From Botryotinia globosa (taxonomy: Eukaryota; Ascomycota; Leotiomycetes; Helotiales; Sclerotiniaceae): 64,000 nt of DNA. The translations under genes and the position numbers were made by a program. This document shows positions 44,801 through 55,522 of this stretch, in pieces (the stretch's first letter is position 1; each line of letters starts with the position of its first letter). The stretch is taken from the NCBI GenBank assembly GCA_014898425.1, contig RCSZ01000002.1, positions 1,922,001-1,986,000 on the forward strand, read 5' to 3'. Under the pieces are notes generated by a model. That model ran no database searches and had not been told where the DNA came from. It worked only from the letters and a program-made list of their open reading frames with translations.

Positions 44801-47361
44801 GTAATTGTATTGTCTATCATCCAATATTCATCTATTCAAAAATAAGTCTTTTATTGAGGAACCTAATGTGAATACCATTCAGAGTAGGAGAAGTTTGTTG
44901 CACATCCAGAACTCCCTGTGGTAAATTTCTCTGACCTGCCAATAATTTGACAAGCATATACCAGCTCAGGTGATATTCCATGTAATGACCGTACGTTCTT
45001 CATATACAAAAAGTTATAATGTTTTGAAAATGATGGATACATAGATAGACCGTATCAAACCTCACTTCAATGGACGTACCTAGTAGGTAGTCAAGTCGTT
45101 GCTGGGTGATCGACCAGTGAATACCACTTAGCGTGAAAAACGCCTTTCCGTCGCGCTCTTGAAACCAAAAATGAGCACTTCCATTGGCTTGTTTTGTTTA
45201 CAAAATTTTATTCGATAACATGGGATGTCCCAAATTTATATCAGACGAGAGCCGCATTGGGGACCGCGTCAAATTCTTGCGTCATTATTCTACAAGTATG
45301 CCGAGGCTCGGCGGGATTATCGATTTTCCAGGTCACGTTTATCACGTGAAATGGTCATTCCGGGGTTCTACCGATCTGTTGCACGTCTGTGGTCAAAATT
45401 GAGCCCCATACAAAAAATGGTAACTTTCGCAATTAATGGAATTGTAACTTTTTTAAACCTGGAGGTTATAGAGGACGTTTGGAATAGTGTAGGAGTAAAG
45501 TTTCGGGGATTTTGGCCGCTTCGTTGTTGCATGGCGCATCGGGGCGTTTTCGACGTTTTTGCTCTTCACGCGATTTAAGTTGCAATGTGCCAGCGGCGAC
45601 GATGAAACGTTGGCAAGAAGGTCTTATGAGGTCGAGGATTAGTTCCTGCTAGTTTGGGGTCTTTCTGGTGGTCATGTAGCGTCTGCGAAGACTTTGAAGC
45701 CTGATCTGCACTCTTGATCTTGCGCCCCGGCGCCCTGTCTCAGATTTGAACGTGTTGACGGGTATAAAGGTATTCGTGCGAGGTGCCACAAGTGTGCCGA
45801 AGAGTTTGCCCCATTCGCGGGGATGATTGGACCAAAATTGGAACTTTTGTAAACATTTGTCTGCCGGCGCTCGCGGGGCTCGATGTGCGTGGATGGAAAA
45901 GATGGGAAGGCATCTGCGGCGGTTGTTCACAGACGTTAGCAGAGTGCTTGTAGGAGACTAAGAGAAGCATAGATTCAGGCCAGTGGCCAAACATGCCCAA
46001 TTCAATATAGGAGGAAGGAGTTGTACGAATTTTGTTTTTGCGCTCCAAGAATCCCTACCAGACTGTCGCATTATCAGGAAAATCGAATGATGCGAAAAGC
46101 GCAGATTCTTAAAGCTGAGGCTGCTGTGAATAGTTTTCTCATACGGAATCTCAATTTTCAGAGAGTTTGGAAGAGAAATGGCAGAGTGATGAGCCGGGGC
46201 GGGTTTGAGAGTTGTGTTATTGACCTCGATGTTTTTGCTGCAACTTAGTTTCCGTCCCAGAAGCTAGGATCGCATGGGTAAATTTGATTGCCGCAGTGAA
46301 TATGGCGGTAGATGAATTTTGGATCTGCGAGTATTGCTCTGCGAACGGCTGTAGGCTTCTTTGCGCGATTCTATTGATGCACTGTTCGAGCGTCTCCTCT
46401 TTTGCGTCGGACTACCTGCTTGTTCCGCCCTATCACCTCCCTGTATCTTTCCATCTGTATTGTAATTCAAAAAATGTGTGCGTCGACACTTGCTATTGCA
46501 AGTTGCATGGAGGGGTCGTAGATTACATCTGCTGTCTGCAGCTTCGAGAGCATTCGAGTTTTTCGTCGCATCTGCTCTCAAGTGATTGCATTAGCTAGAC
46601 TCATCTACTTTACTGCTTTCTCACAACCTTATATCCCTCTTTCTTGAACTTCTCTCCCCCAAACACCGCGTTCACTGATATATCTCATTGCGCATCTGAA
46701 TCAGCTTCCTGCCTCTGATAGTTTGCAAATGCAAAGAAAATATCATATCAAATCAACAGTAGATAATTCCCACCTCCAGGATGCCATTAATGTCTCTGCG
46801 TGTTCAAGCAATTAGTCGAGTATTTGTGGCTGTTGAGTGTTGGTAGAATGGTTTGTTTACACTTTCTTCGTTTAATAGGTTTTGTTTATAGCTTTCAGAT
46901 TATCCCGGCACGAAATATTTCATGGTAAAGAAAGGCAGTGAATGAGACACCTTGTGTGTGAGAGAGAAGTATGACTTGATGAGATAGGATGGTATGAGAG
47001 ATGTCTTATTTACACAGTAGTACGGTAGGGCTTAGGCTTTACGAAGATGAGATAGATGAAAAATAGGGATTGAAACGTTGATTCCGTAGAGATACCAAGT
47101 TTAATCGTACGATAGGAGTTCTTGGTTGGCAACATATACACCATGAAAACTTTTGAATAAGAGGATAAATTAAGATTGACTATCATCCGGTCATGAGACG
47201 GATATATAATGGCTCCTGCTGCATGACTACCTTTGCTACCAAAAGGCTTCCCTTGCGGATGCGAGCCTAGATTGCTCGTGTATTGTGAGAGATCAAAAGC
47301 TTCTGCGCTTCACCTCCAAATATCTTACTAGATGATATCCCCCGTAGCGAGATGAGACGCT
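41880..47361. other. 5.5-kb gene-poor region
   Basis: Short frames only, in all six frames, without motifs. It holds MITE copy 2 (42937-43058). A shared 16-mer, TGTTGCACGTCTGTGG, occurs at 44147-44162 and 45377-45392, each about 30 bases downstream of CACGTG, hinting at decayed repeats. Otherwise nothing recognisable. Confidence 0.55.
42937..43058. mobile_element. MITE copy 2, diverged, same family as 25451-25571
   Basis: Read on the minus strand, this 122-base stretch follows copy 1 almost throughout: GTATGCAACTCCGA, then GCTAGATGCACATGCCACAA and GATGGTA. Its outer end CTTGTGCTGCCCAAAAGTAT corresponds to CTCGTGCGGCCAGAAAGTAT of copy 1. The inverted repeats have decayed. TA flanks the left side (42935-42936) while the right side has AA. 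It is an older insertion of the same element. Confidence 0.8.
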
Positions 47362-48285
47362 TCAGCCCTTAATCTTCTTCTTCTTGTCCTTCTTCTTTGG
47401 CTCCGAGGCCGCGCTGCTCGATGGTCCATCCATCATTCCAGCCATTCCAGGCATTTGTCCTCCCATCTCAGCCAGCATATCCTTGAACAGGTTCTCACTA
47501 ATGCCACCACCAGATAATGCTGCACTATAGTATGGCAATATTTCTCCCATCTTCCATCCTTTGGGTACTGCTGGTCTGGGTAAGGGTTTGCTAGGATCAG
47601 GCGGTGGTATACCAGCAAGTTGAGGTTGCATAGCTGTTCGTTCTGTGGTCGGGTTTTCCTTCAGGTGTTTCGCGATCAATGTGTAGAGATGGTGCTCTGT
47701 AATTCATCAAGTGTTAGTCATGCGAATACAATGCCTCGTAAAATGCCCTTGAGTCTCCAAGCAAAACGTACTGTTCTTAATGGCTGTGTTTCCCCCTTTA
47801 ATATTGACCTTAACTCGACCTGGATTTGCCCAATCCTTAGGATGAGTCTTGACTGGCTCAAATAGTGTTTCGATTCGAAGTCTAGAGCATGCAGCGACAA
47901 TTTCTCGGGCGACTGGATTTTTGACAGCTAACTCCATACCGACTCTTCTACCTTCTGCTCGGCTTCTGGTCGCATCAAAATATATTGGATAGATGCATTG
48001 AAAATCTTTGTACTTGGAGCTGTCTTCCGTTGAGCGAAATTGTGTGCCATCTGCGCCGGTGGTAATTTGAGAGCCAGAAAATGGTATATTTGCAGGATTC
48101 ATTCGAGACGATTGGGCATTAGGAGGTGGTGCGCGTTTCGTAGCTGGCGGTGCCGCGGTCCTCTTCTTGATAATATCGCGGTCTGAGAAATCCGAGGCCA
48201 CATCTGAGATATCTCCTTCTGATGGATCGCTGGCGCCATATTCATTGTCGCTATCCTCGACCTCTTCAATTCTTGCGTGTGACAT
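47362..48285 (-). CDS. SEC65: Signal recognition particle SRP19/Sec65 subunit
   Basis: Minus strand, two exons: 48285-47772 and 47696-47362, about 282 residues; the 75-nt intron (GTACGT...TACAG) joins AIKN to KHHLYTLIAKHLKE. The N-terminal 70 residues are acidic and disordered (IEEVEDSDNEYGASDPSEGD). The SRP19 domain follows: FQCIYPIYFDATRSRAEGRR, then VKNPVAREIVAACSRL, then PKDWANPGRVKVNIKGG. The C-terminus is Gly/Met-rich and ends in a lysine-rich tail (PKKKDKKKKIKG), as in fungal Sec65. The protein binds SRP RNA helices and allows Srp54 to join, for co-translational targeting to the endoplasmic reticulum; assembly begins in the nucleolus. Longer than human SRP19 because of both extensions. 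Confidence 0.93.
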
Positions 48286-49272
48286 CTTGCTTGTCGTTCA
48301 ATTGCAGATCGTGTTTCAGGAGATGTGTCGGCAGGTATCCTAAGAATGTGGAGGTGGGGTTTAGAAAGCTTAAACTCAAAACTTTAACATTCTGCGGGAA
48401 GCGGCGATCGTCACGTGAAATATTCTCAAGCTTTTTGGCACTTTTAGCAAGCACAATTCACGCGCTTGAGAGATATAAGAAGTTTTGTCCAAGCCCGACT
48501 AATCTTTTCCCTCATTGCGGAAGTAGGTTGAGGATTGGGGTAAAGAATGGGAGCTTGAGATAGAGAGTCGAAATTCGAGGATCGAGGGCTACTCCTTTGA
48601 TCTTATAATCCTTTCCCTCCTTCAATCAACGCGGTCAGACTCCGAGAATGACTCGGGAGTACATGGCAACGAGGCAGTGTTTCGAACATTTGAAATCAAG
48701 CTGTGCAGTTTAAAGGTCCCCGCCAAATACAACACACTTGTCTGGATAACAATCCTTTCGACTCGCCAAGCCACTCTCATCGGGCAGTTCAGATTGAGTG
48801 AAAGAGCACTGATTTTCATAGAGAGTTGAAAAGAACCGGGCCGATTGTCCGTACAATGTACCTACCTAGTACTGTAGTGACTAATTGCCCGAGTCTTGTG
48901 TAATTAATTGAAAAGGGACGTCAGTAAGGGATTAAAGTACGATATGTATAAGATTCGATAGTGGGCTTTACAAACAATATCCTGGATGTCAAGGGGTGAG
49001 AAGGTCGAGAAGGATATCTATATATCTATATATCTATATATCTATATATCTATATATCTATATATCTATATATCTATATATCTATATATCTATATATCTA
49101 TATATCTATATATCTATATATCTATATATCTATATATATATATCTATATATCTATATATATATATATATATGGATGTATTACAGGCGGTAAAATGATTAG
49201 TCACTCATTGTACAATCTTGCTTCCCTTTCACTCAGTATTTTCAGTTCTCCTGAAATTTGACTGTTGATAGA
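48286..49272. other. Intergenic region with TCTATATA microsatellite
   Basis: The promoter of the SRP19 gene lies at the left end. From 49014 the region is a simple repeat. No gene is supported. Confidence 0.5.
49014..49171. repeat. (TCTATATA)n microsatellite passing into (TA)n
   Basis: About 120 bases of perfect 8-mer TCTATATA units, followed by a mix of TCTATATA and TA repeats up to 49171. The perfection suggests active slippage. The open frames through it are repeat artefacts. Confidence 0.92.
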
Positions 49273-49956
49273 ATGGTTGTGGCCAACCTCGCCTTAGGTC
49301 GAGGATGGCAGTTCTTCAAGTATAATTGTCCAATGGGTAAGTTACATCTTGCTATCATTATGTCTATCTACTTGGTAGGCACTGTACTTCCAAATCTGAT
49401 ATCATACAATCCGGCTCCTCAATGCCGAATGATGTCCTTTCATCCATTCTTTCTTTTCTTTTTTTTTCCTTTTCGGAAAAAGAAAAGTATTGGAGGGGTC
49501 AGGGGTTGCCTTGTGGCATATTGAGGCTGCAACTTTCAATCAAGCCTTCTTTCAATCTTGAAAAGCTTGAAATTCTTCTCGTAAAGTTGTAACGAACTAA
49601 TCCTCTTCGCAGAAATTGGTTACAATAGAGGTAGAGGTAAAGGAAGGCAGCTAGTTTTGGGTAGACTTGGAGTCACACGAAGGAGGCATTCTTCCTCTTT
49701 CGCCAGTTCAGACCCAGAGTCTGTACATCTCCAGCCTCTTCAGATTGCGAGGTTCTGTAGAGGGTTTCTTCAAATTTGGAAGGATTTCGGGACGATGGGG
49801 AACGATATTGACAAGAAGAAATTCGATCAAGGTCACGCGCAAGAACAAGTTAGAGAGAACGACAAAAAAGGTCATTATGGTATGGAGATTTGGAATGACA
49901 CTCGTGGTGAGTTAGAATATTCTCATAGATCTGAAGAGCTTTCTCCGAGTTTATAA
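49273..49956 (+). CDS. Tentative small basic protein, two exons
   Basis: ATG at 49273 gives MVVANLALGRGWQFFKYNCP. A GTAAGT donor at 49337 and a CGCAG acceptor ending at 49612 (branch GAACTAA nearby) join it in frame to EIGYNRGRGKGRQLVLGRLG and on to a stop at 49956, about 135 residues. The protein is basic at first and polar later, without a known motif. The intron would be 276 nt, longer than others here, and the gene lies right beside a microsatellite. It may instead be untranslated transcript or chance. Confidence 0.3.
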
Positions 49957-50342
49957 AGTTGCGGGCTTTCAAGTGAAAATCCAGCTAGCCTTATGTGATG
50001 TCGTTAGTACTAGGTGAGTATAGGTGCATGTCATACTGTAACCATGACGACAGCATTACTAGCTGGTGTATACAAAATACTTCATAACATTCTGTTAATT
50101 CAGCAAGCAATCTTTCCATTCACTTTAAAAATCTACCTTCAGCCCTTTTCATCTTCTAGAATCGTATCTGGCAGGCTACCCTCTAAGCTTCTTCAGAGAA
50201 AATCTTCCTGGGACAAGTTCTGCTTAACCTCCTAGAACCTTGATTCAAGTCCTCAATTTTCAATAACTCCGTCAACTCTCCCCAAACGTCTTCAATAATT
50301 TGAAGTTAGCTGATTGAATTATTTCATTGTCAAGAGCATACC
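49957..50342. other. Upstream region of the methyltransferase gene
   Basis: 386 bases with no gene. It ends in a pyrimidine-rich leader (CCTCAATTTTC, CTCTCCCCAAACG) just before the ATG at 50343. No specific site recognised. Confidence 0.5.
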
Positions 50343-52824
50343 ATGGATCCCTCAAACAAAGCAACATACATTGAGAGATACGCATCTAAGACCAGGTCAT
50401 GCTCGCCAGCTTTATCGGATGCATCCTCGTGTACTCTGAGGGAAAGCTCACCAGAGCAAGAAACAGGATCGAATCCCTTATCGACAAATTCCACTGTACT
50501 CGACACGCATCCTTCTTTCAAATCTCTCTCTATATCGCCCAAAACATCTGACACGCCTGCAATCCCAGCCAAAAAGCGGTCTTTGGAGGAGAGTGAGCTA
50601 TCTTTCACGAATCTAGAGATTTTTAATGCTTCCAAGCGCCACAATGGATCTCCACTCTCACCGTTTCGCGATGCTTGTCACATGAGTCCTAGAATTTTTC
50701 AGTCCCACAGCACTCCTCAAGCTGCGTTTCTCTTTCTCGGCCAGAGAATCCCATTGAATAGCCTTCGTACTCACCAATCCAAACCCCAGGCCACATCTCC
50801 AATTTCAAATCAGTCCAAAGCTGCTCGCGCTGATAACAATACCCCTCGCCAGGATTCATTCATTGCAGCCCCAAAGGAAATCATTAATCTCGACGACGAA
50901 GAAGATTTCCCCGCTTTCCAAATACCACCCGGAGTTGAAGTCATTGATCTAGACGAATATGAGAAAGAAAATGAACTCGAGGAGGATATTTTTGGTATTG
51001 AGCAACATGCTGGGGTTCAAAATAACTTTCAACGTGCTTTTCTTGCCGATAGAAATCCTGAGATCGTACCTCCCAGCGTAGAAATTCAATCAGTGGCATG
51101 GAAATTTAGTCTTCTCAGACCCGAGAAAACAGTAGAGCTGAAGAACGGAACTTTCCTGAAGATTAAAAGAATCGTTAAAAATCTCGCGAGTGACGAAATC
51201 TCGATCAGAGGGTGGAAACTCGTGCGTACTCGAGACCGTATGCTTGGTGGTATTGCGGGAAAGAAGAGGAACGAACTTGCGTTTATTCATGAGGTGGATA
51301 GGGACGACAAACGAGATGTATGGGAGCAATCTGTACAGACGATTCGAATTGATGACGTTTTGAAGATCCGCCGCTTGATATGTACTAATAGACTTCTGCC
51401 GGACTGTAGATACAATAAGGATGACATTCCTGTGGAGGTTCGAAGTAAAGAGGAGAATGAGATACTGAAATATATAGAGGAGGAAATGGTATTGGTGGCT
51501 AGAATCGTCTTTGTGGCTAGATATCCAGATGCAGAAGCGAGAGTAAGGAAAGGTGCACTTGTGGATAGACCCAGAGAATCGGGGATTCTGAAATCTCTGC
51601 AAAAGAAAGAGTGTACGGAAGGTTATTATATCGATCCGGATGAGAAAAAGAAGGGATGGAGAGGTGAAACCGTTTTGGGCGGTTCCGGAAACCTTGACAA
51701 CCGGAGAAATGGATTCAACTTGAGCTCTCAATACACGTACGGCGATGGATGTAAGTTACAATTCCCTTACTTGTTTAGAATCATCTAACAAAGGCACTTA
51801 GATTGCGGAGCAGGAGGTATGACCCGCGGCGCTGCATCAGCCGGTCTCAAAGTGAAATGGGGCTTCGATTTCAACCCACACGCCGGCGAGACATGGCAAA
51901 AGAATTTTCCCGATGCAAAATTTCATCTCTTGCCCGTCAATGAATTCGCCGCTCTCCCTGATCCGCGCAAAAAACTCGGGGTCGACATCCTCCACCTCTC
52001 TCCTCCCTGTCAAGTCTTCTCGCCAATCCACACGTGTCCGGGACGCAATGATGAAATGAACTATGCGGCTCTCTTCGGCGTCATGGCTGCGATTGAAAAG
52101 GCGAGACCAAGAATCGTGACTCTGGAACAAACTTTTGGGATCCTGCATCCGAAACATAAAGATGCTTTTAATGGGCTCATTGCCTGTTTTACGAATCTAG
52201 ATTTCGATGTTTCGTGGAAGGTGGTCACGTTTCAGGGATATGGGACGCCGAGTCGTAGGACTAGATTGATTATTCTTGCATCTTGGTATGTTTCTTCCCC
52301 AATTGATATCCCTTCATTGATCATTTCTTTCTTTCCAGTCTTCTTCACAACATACATAACCCTAACACCCCCACAGCCCAGGAGAACCCCTCCCCCACAT
52401 GCCCCAATACACCTACCACGACCCGCAGCACCTGCGCCCCTCCCAAAAACCCTACCTCACCCCCAACAAAGTCCTCTCCGCCATCCCCGCTCACGCCCCC
52501 AACCACGATCCCGCGAGCGAAAGACTCCACCGCGCAACCTACACCTCCTGGGACGGCAGCGTCATCTGCCGGGCGATCCTCACCAGCGGCGCCGGCGTCG
52601 GTCTCCCGAGCGGCGCGCGCGGAATGACGAATCGGGAACTCGCGGCGCTGCAGGGATTCCCGCTCAAACACGTATTTTACGGGCTAGAAATTAAGAAACA
52701 GGTGGGTAATGCGGTGCCGCCGATTTTCGCGAGGAGGTTGTTGGAGAGTGTGAGGAGACAGTTGGAGAGAAGGGATGGATGGGTGAGGGGAGAGGGGATT
52801 GTGCTTAGTTCTGATGAGGAGTAG
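50343..52824 (+). CDS. rid: RID/Masc1-type DNA (cytosine-5) methyltransferase
   Basis: Three exons: 50343-51750, 51802-52285 and 52377-52824, about 779 residues. The introns (51 and 91 nt) fall inside the catalytic domain. Residues 1-240 are Ser/Pro-rich and disordered. Residues about 260-370 (EKTVELKNGTFLKIKRIVKN, then DDVLKIRRLICTNRLLPDCR) form a BAH-like domain. The catalytic domain has motif I CGAGGMTRGAASAG (Cys about 471), motif IV SPPCQVFSPIHT (catalytic Cys about 539), motif VI LEQTFG in place of ENV (Glu about 578), motif VIII FQGYGTPSRRTRLIILAS, and motifs IX-X RELAALQGFPL and KKQVGNAVPP. The SPPCQxxSPxHT and EQT signatures separate the RID/Masc1/DmtA group from DIM-2 and Dnmt1 enzymes. 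RID is required in Neurospora for repeat-induced point mutation; Masc1 acts in methylation induced premeiotically and DmtA in development. All motifs look intact, so the enzyme could be active. Confidence 0.93.
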
Positions 52825-53534
52825 AAGTAGGAGCTGGGGACTTGGATGAGCGCGGGAAATGGTTCGGTGTGTGTGTTCCGTGATGCGTTGGAAGTATATG
52901 GGTATAAATGAAGTACTGATATGGTTAAAGAGGCAGAGACTCGCATACAGAAAAGAAAATTAAGCACTCTATGAGTAGCAGTGTATTTTCCAGTTTGATT
53001 TTTATAATAGGTAAACTGCATAGTTAGACTTCGAAATCTTTTCTACTTGATCGGATCTGATCTAATCTAACAGCGTGAAACACTCGAGATATTTCATTCC
53101 AAAGAAAAGTGCAAAGAAGCAAAATCCAACCCGCGTATCCAAATCCACAATTCCATCTCCCTAAATCCACCACCTGAATCAATATACAGGACTTCTTTAC
53201 TGCCTGGTACCGATATCTCACTCAGACCTTTGAAACCTTGGTTATAAATGTCTGATGCGGTGTGCATGACTATGTATTCAAGGGGTAATTACACCAAATC
53301 CATCCATCCGTATTTGCTTTCCAAAAAAAATCGGAAGATCTCCTGCGAGGCAAGGAAATAAGCTCCAACCTCACACTATGATATTCCGTGGTATTCCAAG
53401 ATTCCTTATTATTACACCTATAGACCTCCGTTTGCATGCATAACCACATGCAAAACGTATCACCCATCCCATTAAACCACACTCGAACAATCATATATAT
53501 ACCTTGATCCCCAGCCCTCAGATAAAAAGTACTC
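52825..53534. other. Intergenic region between convergent genes
   Basis: 710 bases between the 3' ends of the methyltransferase (+) and the Cys-rich membrane protein (-). Short frames only. It should hold the two 3' UTRs. Confidence 0.55.
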
Positions 53535-55522
53535 CTAAAACCCCGCCTCATCAGCCTTCCCATTCGCATTTCTACTTCCACTCGCCTCAGCACCTCCCGA
53601 ATTGCGAATCATGATTTCCTTTGGTTTGCTCGGTTTCGCTCTCACCACATTCCGAATACTCGCTTCCCTCAACTCCGCATTACTAAGACCACTCCTCGGT
53701 CTGGAAGCACGGGACTCTCTCCCCGTATCACTACTTCTAGGTCTTTGAGCCCTAGTCTCATCATCATCCACCACTTGCTCTGCCTCTGTCGCATTAATAA
53801 AACTACCCGCCTCCTCCGGCACATTTGAGAGGACAGTTTTGAGATCCCGATCGAGAGTAGTAGTTGGAGAATCTTTGAGGGATAGGTTTTCCGGTTTCCT
53901 ATTTACAGAAACCTTTCCCTTCCAACTTCCTAATCCCAAAACTTTCCAAGCTTTCCCAAGTGAAAATTTCAATTCGCCATCATCTCCGGCATCTAGTTCG
54001 ACGAGGGGACTAGATGATGATGCGCTGACATCGCTGGCATTGCTCCAATTTCTTCCATGTTGACTTGGTCGACGGATTGGGCTTACATCATGACCGTGGC
54101 GCAAATTCTGGTTTCTGAAATCGGGAAGTTCAGATTGTTGGTGTGGAGGGATGTCGAAATAGGATTGTGGTTGTTGAAGAGGAGGAGTGGATTCAACAGA
54201 GGGATTGCGACGTCCCGACGATGTCTGAGAATAAGCGGAGTCCGAGGTGGCTACTGGGTAGTATCCGCGACCTTGAGTTTGGGCGCGATTACCAGAATAG
54301 GCGTGCGGGGAAAAGGGGGAGTATGGGTTGAAGGAAGGTGGGGTTACGACTTCAGGACCATCGTGTCGGTCAGATGAAAATCGTTCGGTTGTTGGGTGAG
54401 AGTAATTTCGGACGCTACGCGACGCTTCCGAGCTGGTCATTTGCAGAGGATCAGTTGATATTGAACTCATGTCGGAGGGCGATGGGTATGAGGGACGATG
54501 TCTGTGTGATCGAGGGACGTTGGATCCACTGCGTGTTTTTGCTTCCTTGAATGCCTTTGTAGCCTTTTTTAGGCGCCTTAAAATACAGAAAGCGGCGATC
54601 AGAATAACGAGGAGAATGAAGGCTGCACCACCTATGATGCCACCTATTTCCGGTTTCGTGAGACCGCTGCTTGTTGGTGTACTTCCATTTGTTGCTTCGA
54701 CTTTTGGTACTGCAGTAGCCGTGGGTGTGAGTTTCGGGACGGCCGAAGCTTTTGATGTATTCGCCGGGACTGATGGCGACGCTGGAGTGGAGGCTGTAAC
54801 TAATGTGGATGTAAAAGTCTGTGTGTGTGAATTGCTATCTGTCGTGGTCAAGGTCTCGGTCAATGTGAAAGTCGTTACTGCCGTGGAATAACAATTACTC
54901 AACCCACAGCCCATACCATTCTTACAACAACCGTAGTTCAATGAAGCCGGGCATAAATATGAATTGACTCCGCAAGTTTGGCTATACGAAACACCGGGAG
55001 AAGCGCTACAGCCGTCAGTTGCGCATATGTAGCCAGTTGGACAACATCCGCCTGTTTTCTATTAGACAATTTGCGATATAATTTGGCATGTGATAAGAAC
55101 TTACCTCCAGCATCAATTCCACAAGCTGTATATCCTGACACTCCACAAGCCGAAGCAGGAGCTGCGCTGGTGAGATAACAACTACTAGTACCGCACGATC
55201 TGTTTTTTGGACAGCATCCTCCATTCATCGATTTAGGGCACAGTTGATAATCGCTCGGACATTCTGAAGCATCCCGTTTTCGCCCTTGAATCGCCTCGTG
55301 TATTTTGTCCCAATGATTCGAACCCAATTTTCTCTTTACGATGCCTGGGTATGATAATTTCGGAAACGTCGTCGTCATGGTAACTTGGGTTGTGGTAGTT
55401 GCCGAGCAGGATTCTCTATCGCAAACTTTATCAGCGGGGTAGCAATGCCCATCCTTATTGCTTGCACATTGCTGGATGCCCTCGGGGAATTGATTTTCGA
55501 ATTGATTCTTTTGCTTTGCCAT
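53535..55522 (-). CDS. Cys-rich single-pass membrane protein
   Basis: Minus strand, exons 55522-55105 and 55051-53535 with a 53-nt intron (GTAAGTTC...AACAG), about 644 residues. The first 200 residues contain four or five Cys-rich units: CASNKDGHCYPADKVCDRES, CPKSMNGGCCPKNRSCGTSS, GGCCPTGYICATDGC and LCPASLNYGCCKNGMGCG. A Ser/Thr-rich stalk follows (about 205-270), then one membrane helix, IGGIIGGAAFILLVILIAAF (about 275-297), a basic stop (RRLKK), and a 340-residue Ser/Pro-rich cytoplasmic tail with many possible phosphorylation sites. It resembles fungal plasma-membrane sensor-like proteins (stalk, single helix, disordered tail) without a WSC or EGF domain that I can name. No signal peptide is visible at this start; a coding exon further upstream may be missing, so the N-terminus is provisional. 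Confidence 0.78.

Noticed and set aside
48986..49261. ORFs of Ile-Tyr-Leu repeats
   Set aside because: Produced entirely by the TCTATATA microsatellite.
51090..51731. 213-codon minus-strand ORF
   Set aside because: Antisense to the BAH-like region of the methyltransferase; no independent support.
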